Source: Anaerolineae bacterium
GTDB taxonomy: Bacteria > Chloroflexota > Anaerolineae > Anaerolineales > Villigracilaceae
Length of the DNA stretch: 47,285 bases
Direction: 5' to 3'
NCBI GenBank assembly: GCA_018648685.1
Contig: JABGQT010000082.1
Span: 1 to 47,285, forward strand
The stretch's first letter is position 1. The number at the start of each line of letters is the position of its first letter. Below the pieces are notes generated by a model. The model saw only the letters and a list, made by a program, of their open reading frames with translations. It had not been told where the DNA came from and ran no database searches. Positions 16,554-24,917 of the stretch are shown here, in pieces. The translations under genes were made by a program, and so were the position numbers.

Positions 16554-18104
16554 CTAGAGCGGGATATTTCCATGTTTCTTGGGCGGATTTGAATCACGCT
16601 TGTTTTGTAACATCTCCAGCGCGTTTATCAGGCGGGGGCGAGTATCACAAGGTTCGATAACATCATCAATATATCCACGCCCGGCTGCAACGTAGGGATT
16701 GGCAAATTTTGCACGATACTCTTCGACCAATTCTGCTTTTTTAGCGACGGGGTCATCGGCAGCGGCTAATTCTTTGCGGAAGATGATATTAACTGCGCCA
16801 TCTGGTCCCATCACAGCGATTTCTGCAGAGGGCCAGGCGACATTCAGATCGCCACGAATGTGTTTGGAAGACATCACGTCGTATGCGCCACCATAAGCTT
16901 TGCGGGTGACGACTGTCAGCTTAGGCACAGTTGCTTCGCAGTAAGCGTAGAGTAGTTTTGCACCTGATCGGATGATGCCACCATGTTCTTGCACGGTACC
17001 AGGCAAAAATCCGGGGACGTCTTCAAAGGTGATGACGGGGATGTTGAAAGAGTCGCAGAAGCGGATAAATCTTGCAGCTTTCTCCGATGATTCAATATCC
17101 AAAACCCCTGCCAAAACGGCAGGCTGATTTGCCACGATACCAACAGAATGCCCGCCCAAGCGAGAAAATCCGACGACGATATTCATAGCGTAGTTGGCGT
17201 GAATTTCAAAGAATTCGCCATTATCCATGACGCTCTGAATGACATCTTTGATATCGTAAGGCTTACTAGGATCGTTAGGAATGATGGAATCGAGCTTTTT
17301 GTCACGGCGGAGGGGATCGTCGCCGGTATCAACGAAGGGTGGGTCCTCCATATTGTTTTGGGGAAGATAGCTGAGCAATTTGCGGATGAGGAAGAGCGTA
17401 TCGGCTTCGCTATCGGCGGCGATATGGCAAACACCCGATTCTTCAGAGTGGACGCTTGCACCACCCAGATCTTCAAAAGAGACGATCTCGTTGGTGACGG
17501 TTTTTACAACATCGGGACCGGTGACGAACATATAGGATGAGTCGCGTACCATGAAGATGAAATCGGTCAGGGCTGGGGAGTAAACCGCACCACCCGCGCA
17601 GGGTCCCATAATAGCGGAGATTTGTGGAACAACACCGCTCGCAAGGGTATTGCGAAGGAAGATGTCGGCATAACCACCAAGAGAGACGACACCCTCCTGG
17701 ATACGTGCGCCACCAGAATCATTTAAGCCGATAACGGGGGCGCCATTTTTAATTGCCATATCCATGAGTTTGACAATTTTTTCAGCGTGGACTTCACCGA
17801 GGCTGCCACCTAAAACAGTGAAATCTTGTGAAAAAACGTAAATCAGACGTCCGTCTATTGTTCCCCATCCGGTAACAACGCTATCGGACATGATCTTGTT
17901 TTTATCAAGTCCAAAATCTGTTGTACGGTGGATAACAAAGGGATCAAGCTCACGGAATGAGCCTTTGTCGAGGAGCAGATCAAGTCGCTCGCGCGCAGTT
18001 AAACGTCCCTTTTTGTGCTGGACTTCAACACGGGCTTTTCCGCCACCCATACGGCTCTGGAGTTTTAGGTCTCGTAGTTCTTGAATTTTAGGGTTATCTG
18101 TCAT
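16554..18104 (-). CDS. pccB: Acyl-CoA carboxylase carboxyltransferase (propionyl-CoA carboxylase beta-type)
   Basis: 516-residue carboxyltransferase with two crotonase-fold halves. It transfers CO2 from biotin to an acyl-CoA. Typical motifs are [20 protein letters not shown] near the N-terminus, [50 protein letters not shown], and in the second half [30 protein letters not shown] and [17 protein letters not shown]. The family includes propionyl-CoA carboxylase beta and methylmalonyl-CoA carboxyltransferase 12S; the biotin carboxylase and carrier genes in the same operon favour the ATP-driven carboxylase. agagagag precedes the ATG. Confidence 0.94.
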   Translation of the reverse strand: MTDNPKIQELRDLKLQSRMGGGKARVEVQHKKGRLTARERLDLLLDKGSFRELDPFVIHRTTDFGLDKNKIMSDSVVTGWGTIDGRLIYVFSQDFTVLGGSLGEVHAEKIVKLMDMAIKNGAPVIGLNDSGGARIQEGVVSLGGYADIFLRNTLASGVVPQISAIMGPCAGGAVYSPALTDFIFMVRDSSYMFVTGPDVVKTVTNEIVSFEDLGGASVHSEESGVCHIAADSEADTLFLIRKLLSYLPQNNMEDPPFVDTGDDPLRRDKKLDSIIPNDPSKPYDIKDVIQSVMDNGEFFEIHANYAMNIVVGFSRLGGHSVGIVANQPAVLAGVLDIESSEKAARFIRFCDSFNIPVITFEDVPGFLPGTVQEHGGIIRSGAKLLYAYCEATVPKLTVVTRKAYGGAYDVMSSKHIRGDLNVAWPSAEIAVMGPDGAVNIIFRKELAAADDPVAKKAELVEEYRAKFANPYVAAGRGYIDDVIEPCDTRPRLINALEMLQNKRDSNPPKKHGNIPL

Positions 18105-18132
18105 AGCTCTCTCTTTTTGGGTTGAAGATTAG

Positions 18133-18170
18133 AAGTTGAAGGGTGCAAGTTTACTTGAAACCTTCAACTT
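18133..18170. repeat. Hairpin between small membrane-protein gene and carboxyltransferase gene
   Basis: aagttgaagg (18133-18142) pairs with ccttcaactt (18161-18170), and inside it caag/cttg forms a second stem with a ttta loop. It starts at the stop codon of the upstream gene. No T tract follows on the minus strand, so readthrough into the carboxylase genes is likely. It may be a repeat or RNA processing site. Confidence 0.55.
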
Positions 18171-18583
18171 TAAACTTTCTCATAAAAGTATTCACGGCTT
18201 TTCGGTAAAGCCAAAATGATTATTGCAGAAACAAAGAATAATAAACTTATTGAAAAAGAAAACAAGGCGTTACTTCTCTCTATGTGGGGTTGGAAAATAA
18301 GGCGATCCAGCCAATAGTAGCTTGCATATAGAAAGGCAAGCACGAGGAAGGCAGCGCCACTCCAGCGTTTAGCAAAGAAGACGCCAAGGTAAACGCCGAG
18401 CCAGCCTAGGGTCCAGAGCGCTCCGCTGATGGTGATGTATAGCGGCCCGGGGCTTGGCATCAGGCTAAGAAGTAAATCCCATTTAAAAAGTGCGGTCATA
18501 AAACGAATGGTATTAAATACCACTAGGATTAACGCCATAGTGCTTAAAATGGTTACGGAAAAAGGGGCTTTTTTTCTATTCAC
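18170..18583 (-). CDS. Small four-helix membrane protein, unknown function
   Basis: 137 residues with four hydrophobic segments: SVTILSTMALILVVFNTI, YITISGALWTLGWLGVYLGV, AAFLVLAFLYASYYWL and FSISLLFFVSAIIILALP. The loops are short, with a basic N-terminus (NRKKAP). No recognised family. The start is GTG at 18583, overlapping the end of the upstream membrane-protein gene by 8 bases, so it is probably read by coupled translation. Its place before an acyl-CoA carboxylase gives no clear functional hint. Confidence 0.65.
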   Translation of the reverse strand: MNRKKAPFSVTILSTMALILVVFNTIRFMTALFKWDLLLSLMPSPGPLYITISGALWTLGWLGVYLGVFFAKRWSGAAFLVLAFLYASYYWLDRLIFQPHIERSNALFSFSISLLFFVSAIIILALPKSREYFYEKV

Positions 18584-18962
18584 TTTTCGTTTTAGTAGAT
18601 GTCAACAAGCGTGCAGCGATGGATGGTGGCAGAAAAATCAGCAACCCCCACATAAGCGGAGGGAAAAAGTCGAGATGCAGCGCGGCGGAGAAAAAGATGA
18701 TAAAGAAAAGCCCTGATAATGCGCCGAGAAACGCCCTTGTAAATGCGCTTGGTGCGTGAGGACGAAAATGGAGGGCAAATGCACCTGCTCCTGCGCCCAA
18801 TCCGTAGCCGTAGATGGCGCCGGTGAGCATATTGGGAATTTCACTCCAACCGCTAGGGTCAATATACGGGGTACGCAGATAGCCAATGGCAACACCGATC
18901 AATGCGCCAAGAACGCCGCCGAGAATGCTGAAAAGGAAGGTTTTGTGGAAAGGTACAGACAT
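18576..18962 (-). CDS. Small Gly/Ala-rich membrane protein, unknown function
   Basis: 128 residues with three or four hydrophobic stretches, two of them glycine-rich (FLFSILGGVLGALIGVAIGY and GAIYGYGLGAGAGAFALHF), then ALSGLFFIIFFSAALHL and MWGLLIFLPPSIAARLL. No recognised family. It lies 3 bases after the NUDIX stop and overlaps the next membrane-protein gene by 8 bases. The two small proteins may form one membrane complex; this is inferred only from the overlap. Confidence 0.65.
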   Translation of the reverse strand: MSVPFHKTFLFSILGGVLGALIGVAIGYLRTPYIDPSGWSEIPNMLTGAIYGYGLGAGAGAFALHFRPHAPSAFTRAFLGALSGLFFIIFFSAALHLDFFPPLMWGLLIFLPPSIAARLLTSTKTKSE

Positions 18963-18965
18963 TTT

Positions 18966-19460
18966 TTAATTCTCTTTCCATTCGGCAATACCGTCCAGTA
19001 TTAACTGTCCATGCTCAACATTATGGAAATCTTGCGCTTTCAAATTGCTTATGTTCACCCAACGAGGCTTCTCCACAGCAGCATCATCTACTTGATCGTC
19101 ACTACAAGTTATCAATGTTTTAGGGCGGCACAAATAAAAAAACAACAAACAGTGTGCGGCTACATCTGATGGATCATAATAAAACATTTGCTCTGTAAAC
19201 TGAAGAAACTCAATGATTTCTATATCAATGCCCGTCTCTTCTAGCATCTCCCTTCTCAGAGCATCTTCTATTTTCTCACCAAGACCAACTCCTCCGCCGG
19301 GCAAAGAGTATCCTCCTACATAGAGAGTGTCCAGTAGCAAAATATCATCTTCATTAGTAACAATGCCATAAACTGATGGGCGAAAAAACAGTTCATTTGC
19401 TAAAATCAGTTTTTTCTTACCAAAAAGAGTTTCGCATTCTATTTCTTTTGCCGTAATCAT
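18966..19460 (-). CDS. NUDIX hydrolase
   Basis: 164-residue NUDIX-family pyrophosphohydrolase. The Nudix box is complete: G-x5-E-x7-REMLEETG in GVGLGEKIEDALRREMLEET followed by GI. A region preceding it (VYGIVTNEDDILLLDTLYVG) forms the usual first strands. The substrate (a nucleoside diphosphate derivative, such as a nucleotide sugar or oxidised nucleotide) cannot be told. Its ATG overlaps the stop of the upstream lipoprotein gene as ATGA, so the two are translationally coupled. Confidence 0.88.
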   Translation of the reverse strand: MITAKEIECETLFGKKKLILANELFFRPSVYGIVTNEDDILLLDTLYVGGYSLPGGGVGLGEKIEDALRREMLEETGIDIEIIEFLQFTEQMFYYDPSDVAAHCLLFFYLCRPKTLITCSDDQVDDAAVEKPRWVNISNLKAQDFHNVEHGQLILDGIAEWKEN

Positions 19461-20569
19461 TGCATCCTAATCAAACGAGAATATGCCCGAGCAATGATCT
19501 CGCTGCGCAATTCCACCAACTCAGGAAAATCATAGAAAAACAAAATCTTCTTTTCAGCTATTGTATTCCCCGCAGGTTTCGGCTGGGTTATAAAGAAAGC
19601 CCAGGTTTCGGCAATATCTTCGCCGGGATTTGTCGCGGCATAATCGGTCACGAAGTCGGCTTCATGGGCATAATAAAATTCATCTGTTGCTTCGTAGTAT
19701 TTGTCATCATCTTCGATATATTGAATTTCGTTCCAGTCATCGTAAATATCGTACCAAAACTCATCGAAGAATAAATAAAAATACGACGAACTTTTTGCAC
19801 AACCTTCGCCCGTAAAATAAGTATCACAATTCGCTTCAGCTTCATAAAGAGCATCTTCGTCTTCGGCGTTATAGAAAAGCTCTTCGTCAATATCCACCTG
19901 GCTGGTGTTCAATGTCAACAAATGCCCATACTCGTGGATCAGCGTAAAAGTCAACTCTTCCAAATTCTCTGTGTCTGAAATATCCACGTTCAGCATCCAC
20001 AAAGTTGGCTCATCGGGGTTTTGCTCCACAGCCGCGAGGGTACCACCCAGACCATCGGTCATCACCACGTAATGGCTCACAAAATCCCGATCTTCAGCGG
20101 GGATCATCGCCGCGTAAAAATCCCAAATCTGCTCATGCAAAGCGGTATTATCCTGCTCGTCCAACAGATCATCATCCACGCTTTCGTATTCCGGCGATAA
20201 AATCTCGCTGCCATGAATATCGTATTTCACCAAAACATACTCACCATCCAGCAATTTCTCCTCGAAGTTCTCATCATACTCCGTCACCCCCGCCATCATG
20301 GATGTAAAAGGAGTTTCGGCGTTACCTCCATCAAGGTAGCACAATCCATTTTCAGGATGATAGGATTCGCCCTCCAAACAGGCTTCTCCTCCCCCATCAC
20401 CAGATGGCGCTTCAACTTCCGGTTGCGTTGGCGGAGCATCCTGCGGGACACTCTCCTGTGAACTTGATTCCGTTAAATAATCATCATCCGGTCCCATTAC
20501 AGCCTGGCAAGCAAGCATAGTCGCAGCCAATGTCAAAATAGATATTTTTATTTGCCAATTTTTAGTCAT
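19457..20569 (-). CDS. Lipoprotein with HExxH zinc-metalloprotease signature
   Basis: 370-residue predicted lipoprotein. The signal sequence ends ILTLAATMLAC, with lipidation at about C21. It is followed by an acidic Ser/Pro/Gly-rich linker and a Cys-containing module (ACLEGESYHPENGLCYLDGG). The C-terminal half has HEYGHLL (about residues 212-218), the zinc-binding HExxH of gluzincins, and about 100 residues later NPGEDIAETWAFF, where a Glu is a likely third ligand. It should therefore be a surface-exposed protease or peptidase. The start: a GTG at 20578 is in frame, but agaggtg there is the Shine-Dalgarno sequence for the ATG at 20569, so ATG was chosen. It lies 11 bases after the GT-C gene and overlaps the NUDIX start. 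No close family is recognised. Confidence 0.78.
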   Translation of the reverse strand: MTKNWQIKISILTLAATMLACQAVMGPDDDYLTESSSQESVPQDAPPTQPEVEAPSGDGGGEACLEGESYHPENGLCYLDGGNAETPFTSMMAGVTEYDENFEEKLLDGEYVLVKYDIHGSEILSPEYESVDDDLLDEQDNTALHEQIWDFYAAMIPAEDRDFVSHYVVMTDGLGGTLAAVEQNPDEPTLWMLNVDISDTENLEELTFTLIHEYGHLLTLNTSQVDIDEELFYNAEDEDALYEAEANCDTYFTGEGCAKSSSYFYLFFDEFWYDIYDDWNEIQYIEDDDKYYEATDEFYYAHEADFVTDYAATNPGEDIAETWAFFITQPKPAGNTIAEKKILFFYDFPELVELRSEIIARAYSRLIRMQ

Positions 20570-20580
20570 TTTTTTCACCT

Positions 20581-22731
20581 CTAACGATAAAATTTAACTA
20601 CAGCTTTCTTTCTATAATTCGCGATTGGCTCACCTAAGCGGTCTTCGTATTCGCCAAGATAGGGCATATCCATTAGAAGGGCGGGATTTACGAAGACATA
20701 ATCCATCCCCATGGCGGCGAAATGTTCATCGCCACGCCCCTCTCTGTGAAGCAGGAAATAGTCATAGCTGTTGATAAGACCATCCATATTGACGATGGTG
20801 CGATCTTTGATGAAGTAGCCCAAATTTCCGCCACCCGTCATACCAATGATGGAGCCCGCTTCGGTATTCTCTTCAACCACAACCAGGATTTCCATATATT
20901 CGTGCCCCTCATATTCCACACCGTAGGGCATGAGATGCGCAAGATGGAGATAATGATCCTTTGCCCAAAAGAAAGCGAGGAGAATTGTGACGACATAAGC
21001 CAAAGTCCGTGCGGAGGAGTGAATTGTCGCAAGGTGACGAAGGAAAATATCGAGTAATAACGCAAGCAGAAGGAGGGTGAAGATAAGTTGAGAGACCCAA
21101 TACCACTCTTTGGCGGCTGAATAGCCCGTCGCATGGTAGGAGATGACCTGGATCACCGATCCAACAAACAACGGAAGCAAGCCAAAATGCAGGGAGGCTC
21201 GTATCGTCCTTTTTGGAGAGAGAAGCAAAATGATGAGGATGACGATCACGACAAAGGCGAAAAGCTGCCAGTAGGCGGCGTCCGTTTCGGCGTATCCGAT
21301 CCACTCGACGAGAGAATCCCGCAGCCAAATAACGAATTTGGAGAGCAATCCCCAAGCATTGAAATCGGTTTCGGCTTCGGTATCTAATCCGAAAAATGTA
21401 TACTTGCGTTTCGCCGCACCACCATAGACATTACCGCCGAGATCGCCCCACCAGCGTTTGACCTGCCCGCTTACGGGAGATGAAGTCCCAAACATCGCTT
21501 TGTTGAAGACCATATAAGCGACCAACGCCCCGCCGACAATGCTGAAATAAGTGATGCCATCACCCAGCCAACTTTGCCATTTTTCTCGGAAAAGCTGAAG
21601 GGGACGGGGCGTGCTTCGATCACGTTCGGTAGAGAAATAGCGAACAGCCAAACGAGTGATGCCCAACCAAAGAAGTTGCGTCACAAAGTTGAAAATCAAA
21701 ACTGTGCGCGGGAAGCCGTTCACAAAACCAAGCCGCTGCAAAATGAACATTAGAAAGCCAGAGATCGCAATAGCGAGCGCCGAAGAGACAAAAATACGCT
21801 TTACCAAAGAGGGAATACTTTCATTGCGTGGATGCTGATATAAACCCAGAAAATAAAATAAAGGCAAAGAGACCAAAAGCGAAAGCAACGCCATTTGGAC
21901 CGCTGTTTCCCCGTAAGTGTAATACTCTTTCATGCCTACACGAAAGATAAAGCTCGCAAAAGTGAAGAAAACGATGCCAAAAATATCTGTGAGAAGGAAA
22001 TAACGCAGCGGCAGGGCGCGGAAGGCAAAATAAAAACCAAAAAGGATAATGAGAAAAACCGTATCCAGTCGGCTGAGAACGACCATCACGCCAAGCAGGG
22101 CGAGAGTGACCAATTCTTTATTTATTTTGATTCTGCGAGGAGCGTCTTTTTGCGACGAAGCAGTCTCGTCATTTGCGGGATTGCTTCGTCGGGCTGCCGC
22201 CCTTCTCGCAAATTCACCACTTTCTTCGCTGCGCCATTTGCGTTCATATTGCTCGGCAACATAGAGAAAAAAAACCAGCGAAAAAGCCGTGATTCCCGTC
22301 TCAAGCCCAAACTGCGCCACTGTAGCATAAATAAAAGCGTTGAATGCCCAAAAGGATGCGATCAACATCCCAACGGTCTGCGAAAGAACACGAGAGACCA
22401 GTCGATAAAGTAAAATAGCTGTTGCGGCGTGAATTGCACCCATCAACACAAGGAGAATGCGCAGCGGTAAAACCAAGTCAAAACGAGCCAGCGCAAAGAT
22501 GGGGATATTGATCAGTAGCCAAAGCGGGTGATAGCCGTTAGCCAAATTCACGCCGTCAAAAGTACTACCAAGCCCCTCGCTGATATTTTGGGCGACTTTG
22601 AAGTAATAATAAGCGTCGTCACGGGTAAACCAGCGATTGGGGAAATTATGCGCATCTGAAAAAGCGGCGTAAAATGCGCCTGCCATGATGGCAACAATAA
22701 GGAGGATTTCAAAGAGTTTTTCTTTTTTCAT
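20581..22731 (-). CDS. GT-C fold membrane glycosyltransferase-like protein
   Basis: 716 residues with many (about 12-13) membrane segments and a C-terminal soluble tail, the layout of PMT/ArnT-type GT-C enzymes that use polyprenyl-phosphate sugars. The first outside loop holds the acidic pair D38-D39 in RWFTRDDAYYYFKVAQNIS, followed by NLANGYHPLWLLINIP, a motif seen in GT-C proteins of this type where the acid coordinates the sugar phosphate. The C-terminal domain contains GMTGGGNLGYFIKDRTIVN. The acceptor is unknown. A hydrophilic, basic loop at about residues 160-200 is unusual and looks poorly conserved. It is preceded by the 97-bp inverted repeat at 22746-22842 and ends 11 bases before the lipoprotein start. 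Confidence 0.75.
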   Translation of the reverse strand: MKKEKLFEILLIVAIMAGAFYAAFSDAHNFPNRWFTRDDAYYYFKVAQNISEGLGSTFDGVNLANGYHPLWLLINIPIFALARFDLVLPLRILLVLMGAIHAATAILLYRLVSRVLSQTVGMLIASFWAFNAFIYATVAQFGLETGITAFSLVFFLYVAEQYERKWRSEESGEFARRAAARRSNPANDETASSQKDAPRRIKINKELVTLALLGVMVVLSRLDTVFLIILFGFYFAFRALPLRYFLLTDIFGIVFFTFASFIFRVGMKEYYTYGETAVQMALLSLLVSLPLFYFLGLYQHPRNESIPSLVKRIFVSSALAIAISGFLMFILQRLGFVNGFPRTVLIFNFVTQLLWLGITRLAVRYFSTERDRSTPRPLQLFREKWQSWLGDGITYFSIVGGALVAYMVFNKAMFGTSSPVSGQVKRWWGDLGGNVYGGAAKRKYTFFGLDTEAETDFNAWGLLSKFVIWLRDSLVEWIGYAETDAAYWQLFAFVVIVILIILLLSPKRTIRASLHFGLLPLFVGSVIQVISYHATGYSAAKEWYWVSQLIFTLLLLALLLDIFLRHLATIHSSARTLAYVVTILLAFFWAKDHYLHLAHLMPYGVEYEGHEYMEILVVVEENTEAGSIIGMTGGGNLGYFIKDRTIVNMDGLINSYDYFLLHREGRGDEHFAAMGMDYVFVNPALLMDMPYLGEYEDRLGEPIANYRKKAVVKFYR

Positions 22732-22745
22732 AATGTTCTTCGCGA

Positions 22746-22842
22746 AGACCCGAAAGGTTTCAATCGCACTGTTTTTGAATCAAGTTCTATGCTTTCAAAG
22801 ACTTCTTATCAAAAACGCACCCAAATAAAACCTTTCGGGTCT
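22746..22842. repeat. 97-bp element with 15-bp perfect inverted arms
   Basis: agacccgaaaggttt (22746-22760) and its exact complement aaacctttcgggtct (22828-22842) flank a 67-base AT-rich centre. It fills almost the whole gap between the zinc alcohol dehydrogenase-like gene and the GT-C gene. The arms and length suggest a small non-autonomous repeat or a long RNA hairpin. No T tract typical of terminators is present. Only one copy is in the window. Confidence 0.7.
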
Positions 22843-22844
22843 CA

Positions 22845-23873
22845 TTAGATTTCTAAAGTTATTTTTCCCATTTGCTCATTCGCTTCGAGTCTCTCGTGCG
22901 CCAATTTTGCGTCTTTGAGCGGGAAAGATCTATCCAGCACGGGGCGCAATTTTCCTGCCACGACGAGCGACATGACTTCGTTAAAGTCTTTCAGCGTCCC
23001 CATCGTGGAGCCGATGATGGAAATATGTTTGGCGAAAATATAGCGGTTGTCTATCTCAAATTGCGGGGCGGCGGTGTTACCCACTGTCAGCAATCTCCCT
23101 CCCTTTTTCAGCGCACGGAAAGATTGCGGGAAGGTTGTGCCGACATTATCTACAACCACATCCACGCCTTCTCGGTTTGTCAATTTATAAACTTCTTTGG
23201 ACCAATTATCTGTTTTGCTGCGATCTATCAGGATATCTGCCCCCAAACTTTCTGCCAGCGCCAGCTTTTTCCCGTCAGAGCCGATCACGATTGGGCTTGC
23301 TCCCGTCAAACGGGCAATTTCTATGCTGGCAGTATTTACGCCACCCGATGCACCTACAATGAGCACTTTCTCGCCCGGACGCAATTTTCCGCGCGTGATG
23401 AGGGAGTGCCACGCTGTTTGGTAAACGAGAGATGCCGCAGCCGCGGCGTGGAAATCGAATGAATCGGGCAAGGCAAAAAGTTGTTTTGACGGAACCAAGA
23501 CAAAATCCGCGTATGTGCCGTGGATGGTCTCTCCGAGCAGATGCCAATTGTCGCAGAGGTTATCTTGCCCAGCGCGGCAAAAATCGCAGTCGCCGCATCC
23601 CAAATTGGCGTTGATAACGACTCTATCGCCGACTTGCCACCCATCTACATCTTCGCCGAGAGCGGCAATCTCTCCTGCCCCATCTGCGCCTAGAATATGG
23701 GGTAAATTGAGCCTAAGCCCAGCCCAGCCTGCGCGGACAAAAAGATCGACACGATTAAGAGCCGCCGCGTGAAGTTTGACCAAAACCTGCCCGTTGGCGG
23801 GTTCTGGCGTAGGGAAATCAGCGTATTTGAGAACGTCTGGGGAACCGTGTTCGTGAAAGAGGATTGCTTTCAT
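22845..23873 (-). CDS. Zinc-type medium-chain alcohol dehydrogenase / quinone oxidoreductase family protein
   Basis: 342-residue MDR-superfamily NAD(P)-dependent oxidoreductase. The GroES-like N-domain carries GADGAGEIAALGEDV, and a structural-zinc lobe has four cysteines (CGDCDFCRAGQDNLC). The Rossmann fold has VLIVGASGGVNTASIEIAR. The catalytic-zinc residues normally at Cys/His/Cys positions are not all evident (AALNRVDLFVRAGW lacks the usual Cys), as in the quinone-reductase-like members that retain only the structural zinc. The substrate is unknown. The ATG overlaps the GT2 stop as ATGA, so it is translationally coupled to a glycosyltransferase. Confidence 0.85.
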   Translation of the reverse strand: MKAILFHEHGSPDVLKYADFPTPEPANGQVLVKLHAAALNRVDLFVRAGWAGLRLNLPHILGADGAGEIAALGEDVDGWQVGDRVVINANLGCGDCDFCRAGQDNLCDNWHLLGETIHGTYADFVLVPSKQLFALPDSFDFHAAAAASLVYQTAWHSLITRGKLRPGEKVLIVGASGGVNTASIEIARLTGASPIVIGSDGKKLALAESLGADILIDRSKTDNWSKEVYKLTNREGVDVVVDNVGTTFPQSFRALKKGGRLLTVGNTAAPQFEIDNRYIFAKHISIIGSTMGTLKDFNEVMSLVVAGKLRPVLDRSFPLKDAKLAHERLEANEQMGKITLEI

Positions 23874-24895
23874 TGCTCTTTTTTCCTAAAAATTCCAGCC
23901 AAGTCGTCGCCACGATCACGACGTACGAAGGCTTCTAATAGTTTTTTGTTCAGTTGAATTGAGCCTAAAATAATCAGGAGGAATCCGCCAATTAGCAGAA
24001 ACCAATCGCGAAGGGTGGTTGGGAGAAATTGCAAAGCAATAATATGAAAAACTTTTTTCACCGGACCTTGTAATATAACAGGTGTCAGTAATTTGCCAAC
24101 CCCAACACCAAAAAGAAAAATGCCCGCAACGAAAAGCAACATCCAAATTCGCATACTGAGACTAGGTTCTAACCACCTCCAAAAGCTGGCGCGAGCGTAA
24201 ATTGAAAATGTGTCTCGAAAAGCCCCAAAGATGTTGCGCGAATTCATTCTTCCAAGCCCGCCGCTACGACTGAAAACAATTTTTACGGGGAATTCAACAA
24301 TCTCATAGCCAAAACGTGATGCGGCGAGTAATAATTCAATATCAAAAGCAAAGCGGCTAATACTCAGGCGCGGTACAGTTGCAGCTAAAACTTCCCGCTT
24401 GAACAATTTGATTCCTGTCTGTGTGTCAGAAATGGAGAGACCAAAGAGAAAAGCTACGCTGCGCTTATAGGTTTTGCTCATCATTCTGCGCAACCATGGG
24501 AATTGGTTCTCACTCATATCTTTTATGCCAGCGACAATATCTGCGTTCGTGTCGTCCAAGACTTTGAGCATACTGAGAAGATACTCAGGCGCAATCTCTA
24601 GATCAGCATCAAGAAAAGCAATTCTCTCGCCGGAGGTGAACTCAAAACCGTGAAAAAGCGTTGCACCTTTGCCAAGGTTTTCTTCCTGCAGAATTGCTCG
24701 AACGGGATAACCATCAACTTCTGCGCGTTTGGCTTCGCTATATGTGTTGTCTGCGCTGCCATCATCTACAACAACGATCTCAAAATTATGTTCACTTAGA
24801 GTTTCGCAAACACGCAAGATATTGTCATAGATTTTTCCGCCTTCGTTATAGGCTGGGAGGATAACAGAAAAAAGAGGATTAGGTTTTGTAGGCAT
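23870..24895 (-). CDS. Family 2 glycosyltransferase, polyprenyl-phosphate sugar synthase-like
   Basis: 341 residues. A GT-A catalytic domain starts FSVILPAYNEGGKIYDNIL, with EIVVVDDGSADNTY and the metal-binding AFLDADLEIAPEY, and the DTQTGIKLFKREV motif of DPM1/dolichyl-phosphate glucosyltransferase relatives. Two or three C-terminal membrane segments follow (IWMLLFVAGIFLFGVGVGK and WFLLIGGFLLIILGSIQL). This layout makes polyprenyl-phosphate-linked sugars that GT-C transferases consume, and both flanking GT-C genes fit that role (inference). It overlaps the downstream oxidoreductase gene by 4 bases. Confidence 0.88.
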   Translation of the reverse strand: MPTKPNPLFSVILPAYNEGGKIYDNILRVCETLSEHNFEIVVVDDGSADNTYSEAKRAEVDGYPVRAILQEENLGKGATLFHGFEFTSGERIAFLDADLEIAPEYLLSMLKVLDDTNADIVAGIKDMSENQFPWLRRMMSKTYKRSVAFLFGLSISDTQTGIKLFKREVLAATVPRLSISRFAFDIELLLAASRFGYEIVEFPVKIVFSRSGGLGRMNSRNIFGAFRDTFSIYARASFWRWLEPSLSMRIWMLLFVAGIFLFGVGVGKLLTPVILQGPVKKVFHIIALQFLPTTLRDWFLLIGGFLLIILGSIQLNKKLLEAFVRRDRGDDLAGIFRKKEQ

Positions 24896-24917
24896 AGATT
24901 TTCACAAAAAAGAGCAA

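Noticed and set aside
21895-22413. 172-residue plus-strand open frame, Lys/Arg-rich
   Set aside because: Lies opposite the GT-C glycosyltransferase gene; composition fits an antisense artefact.
22872-23462. 196-residue plus-strand open frame
   Set aside because: Antisense shadow of the zinc alcohol dehydrogenase-like gene, which has clear motifs in its own frame.
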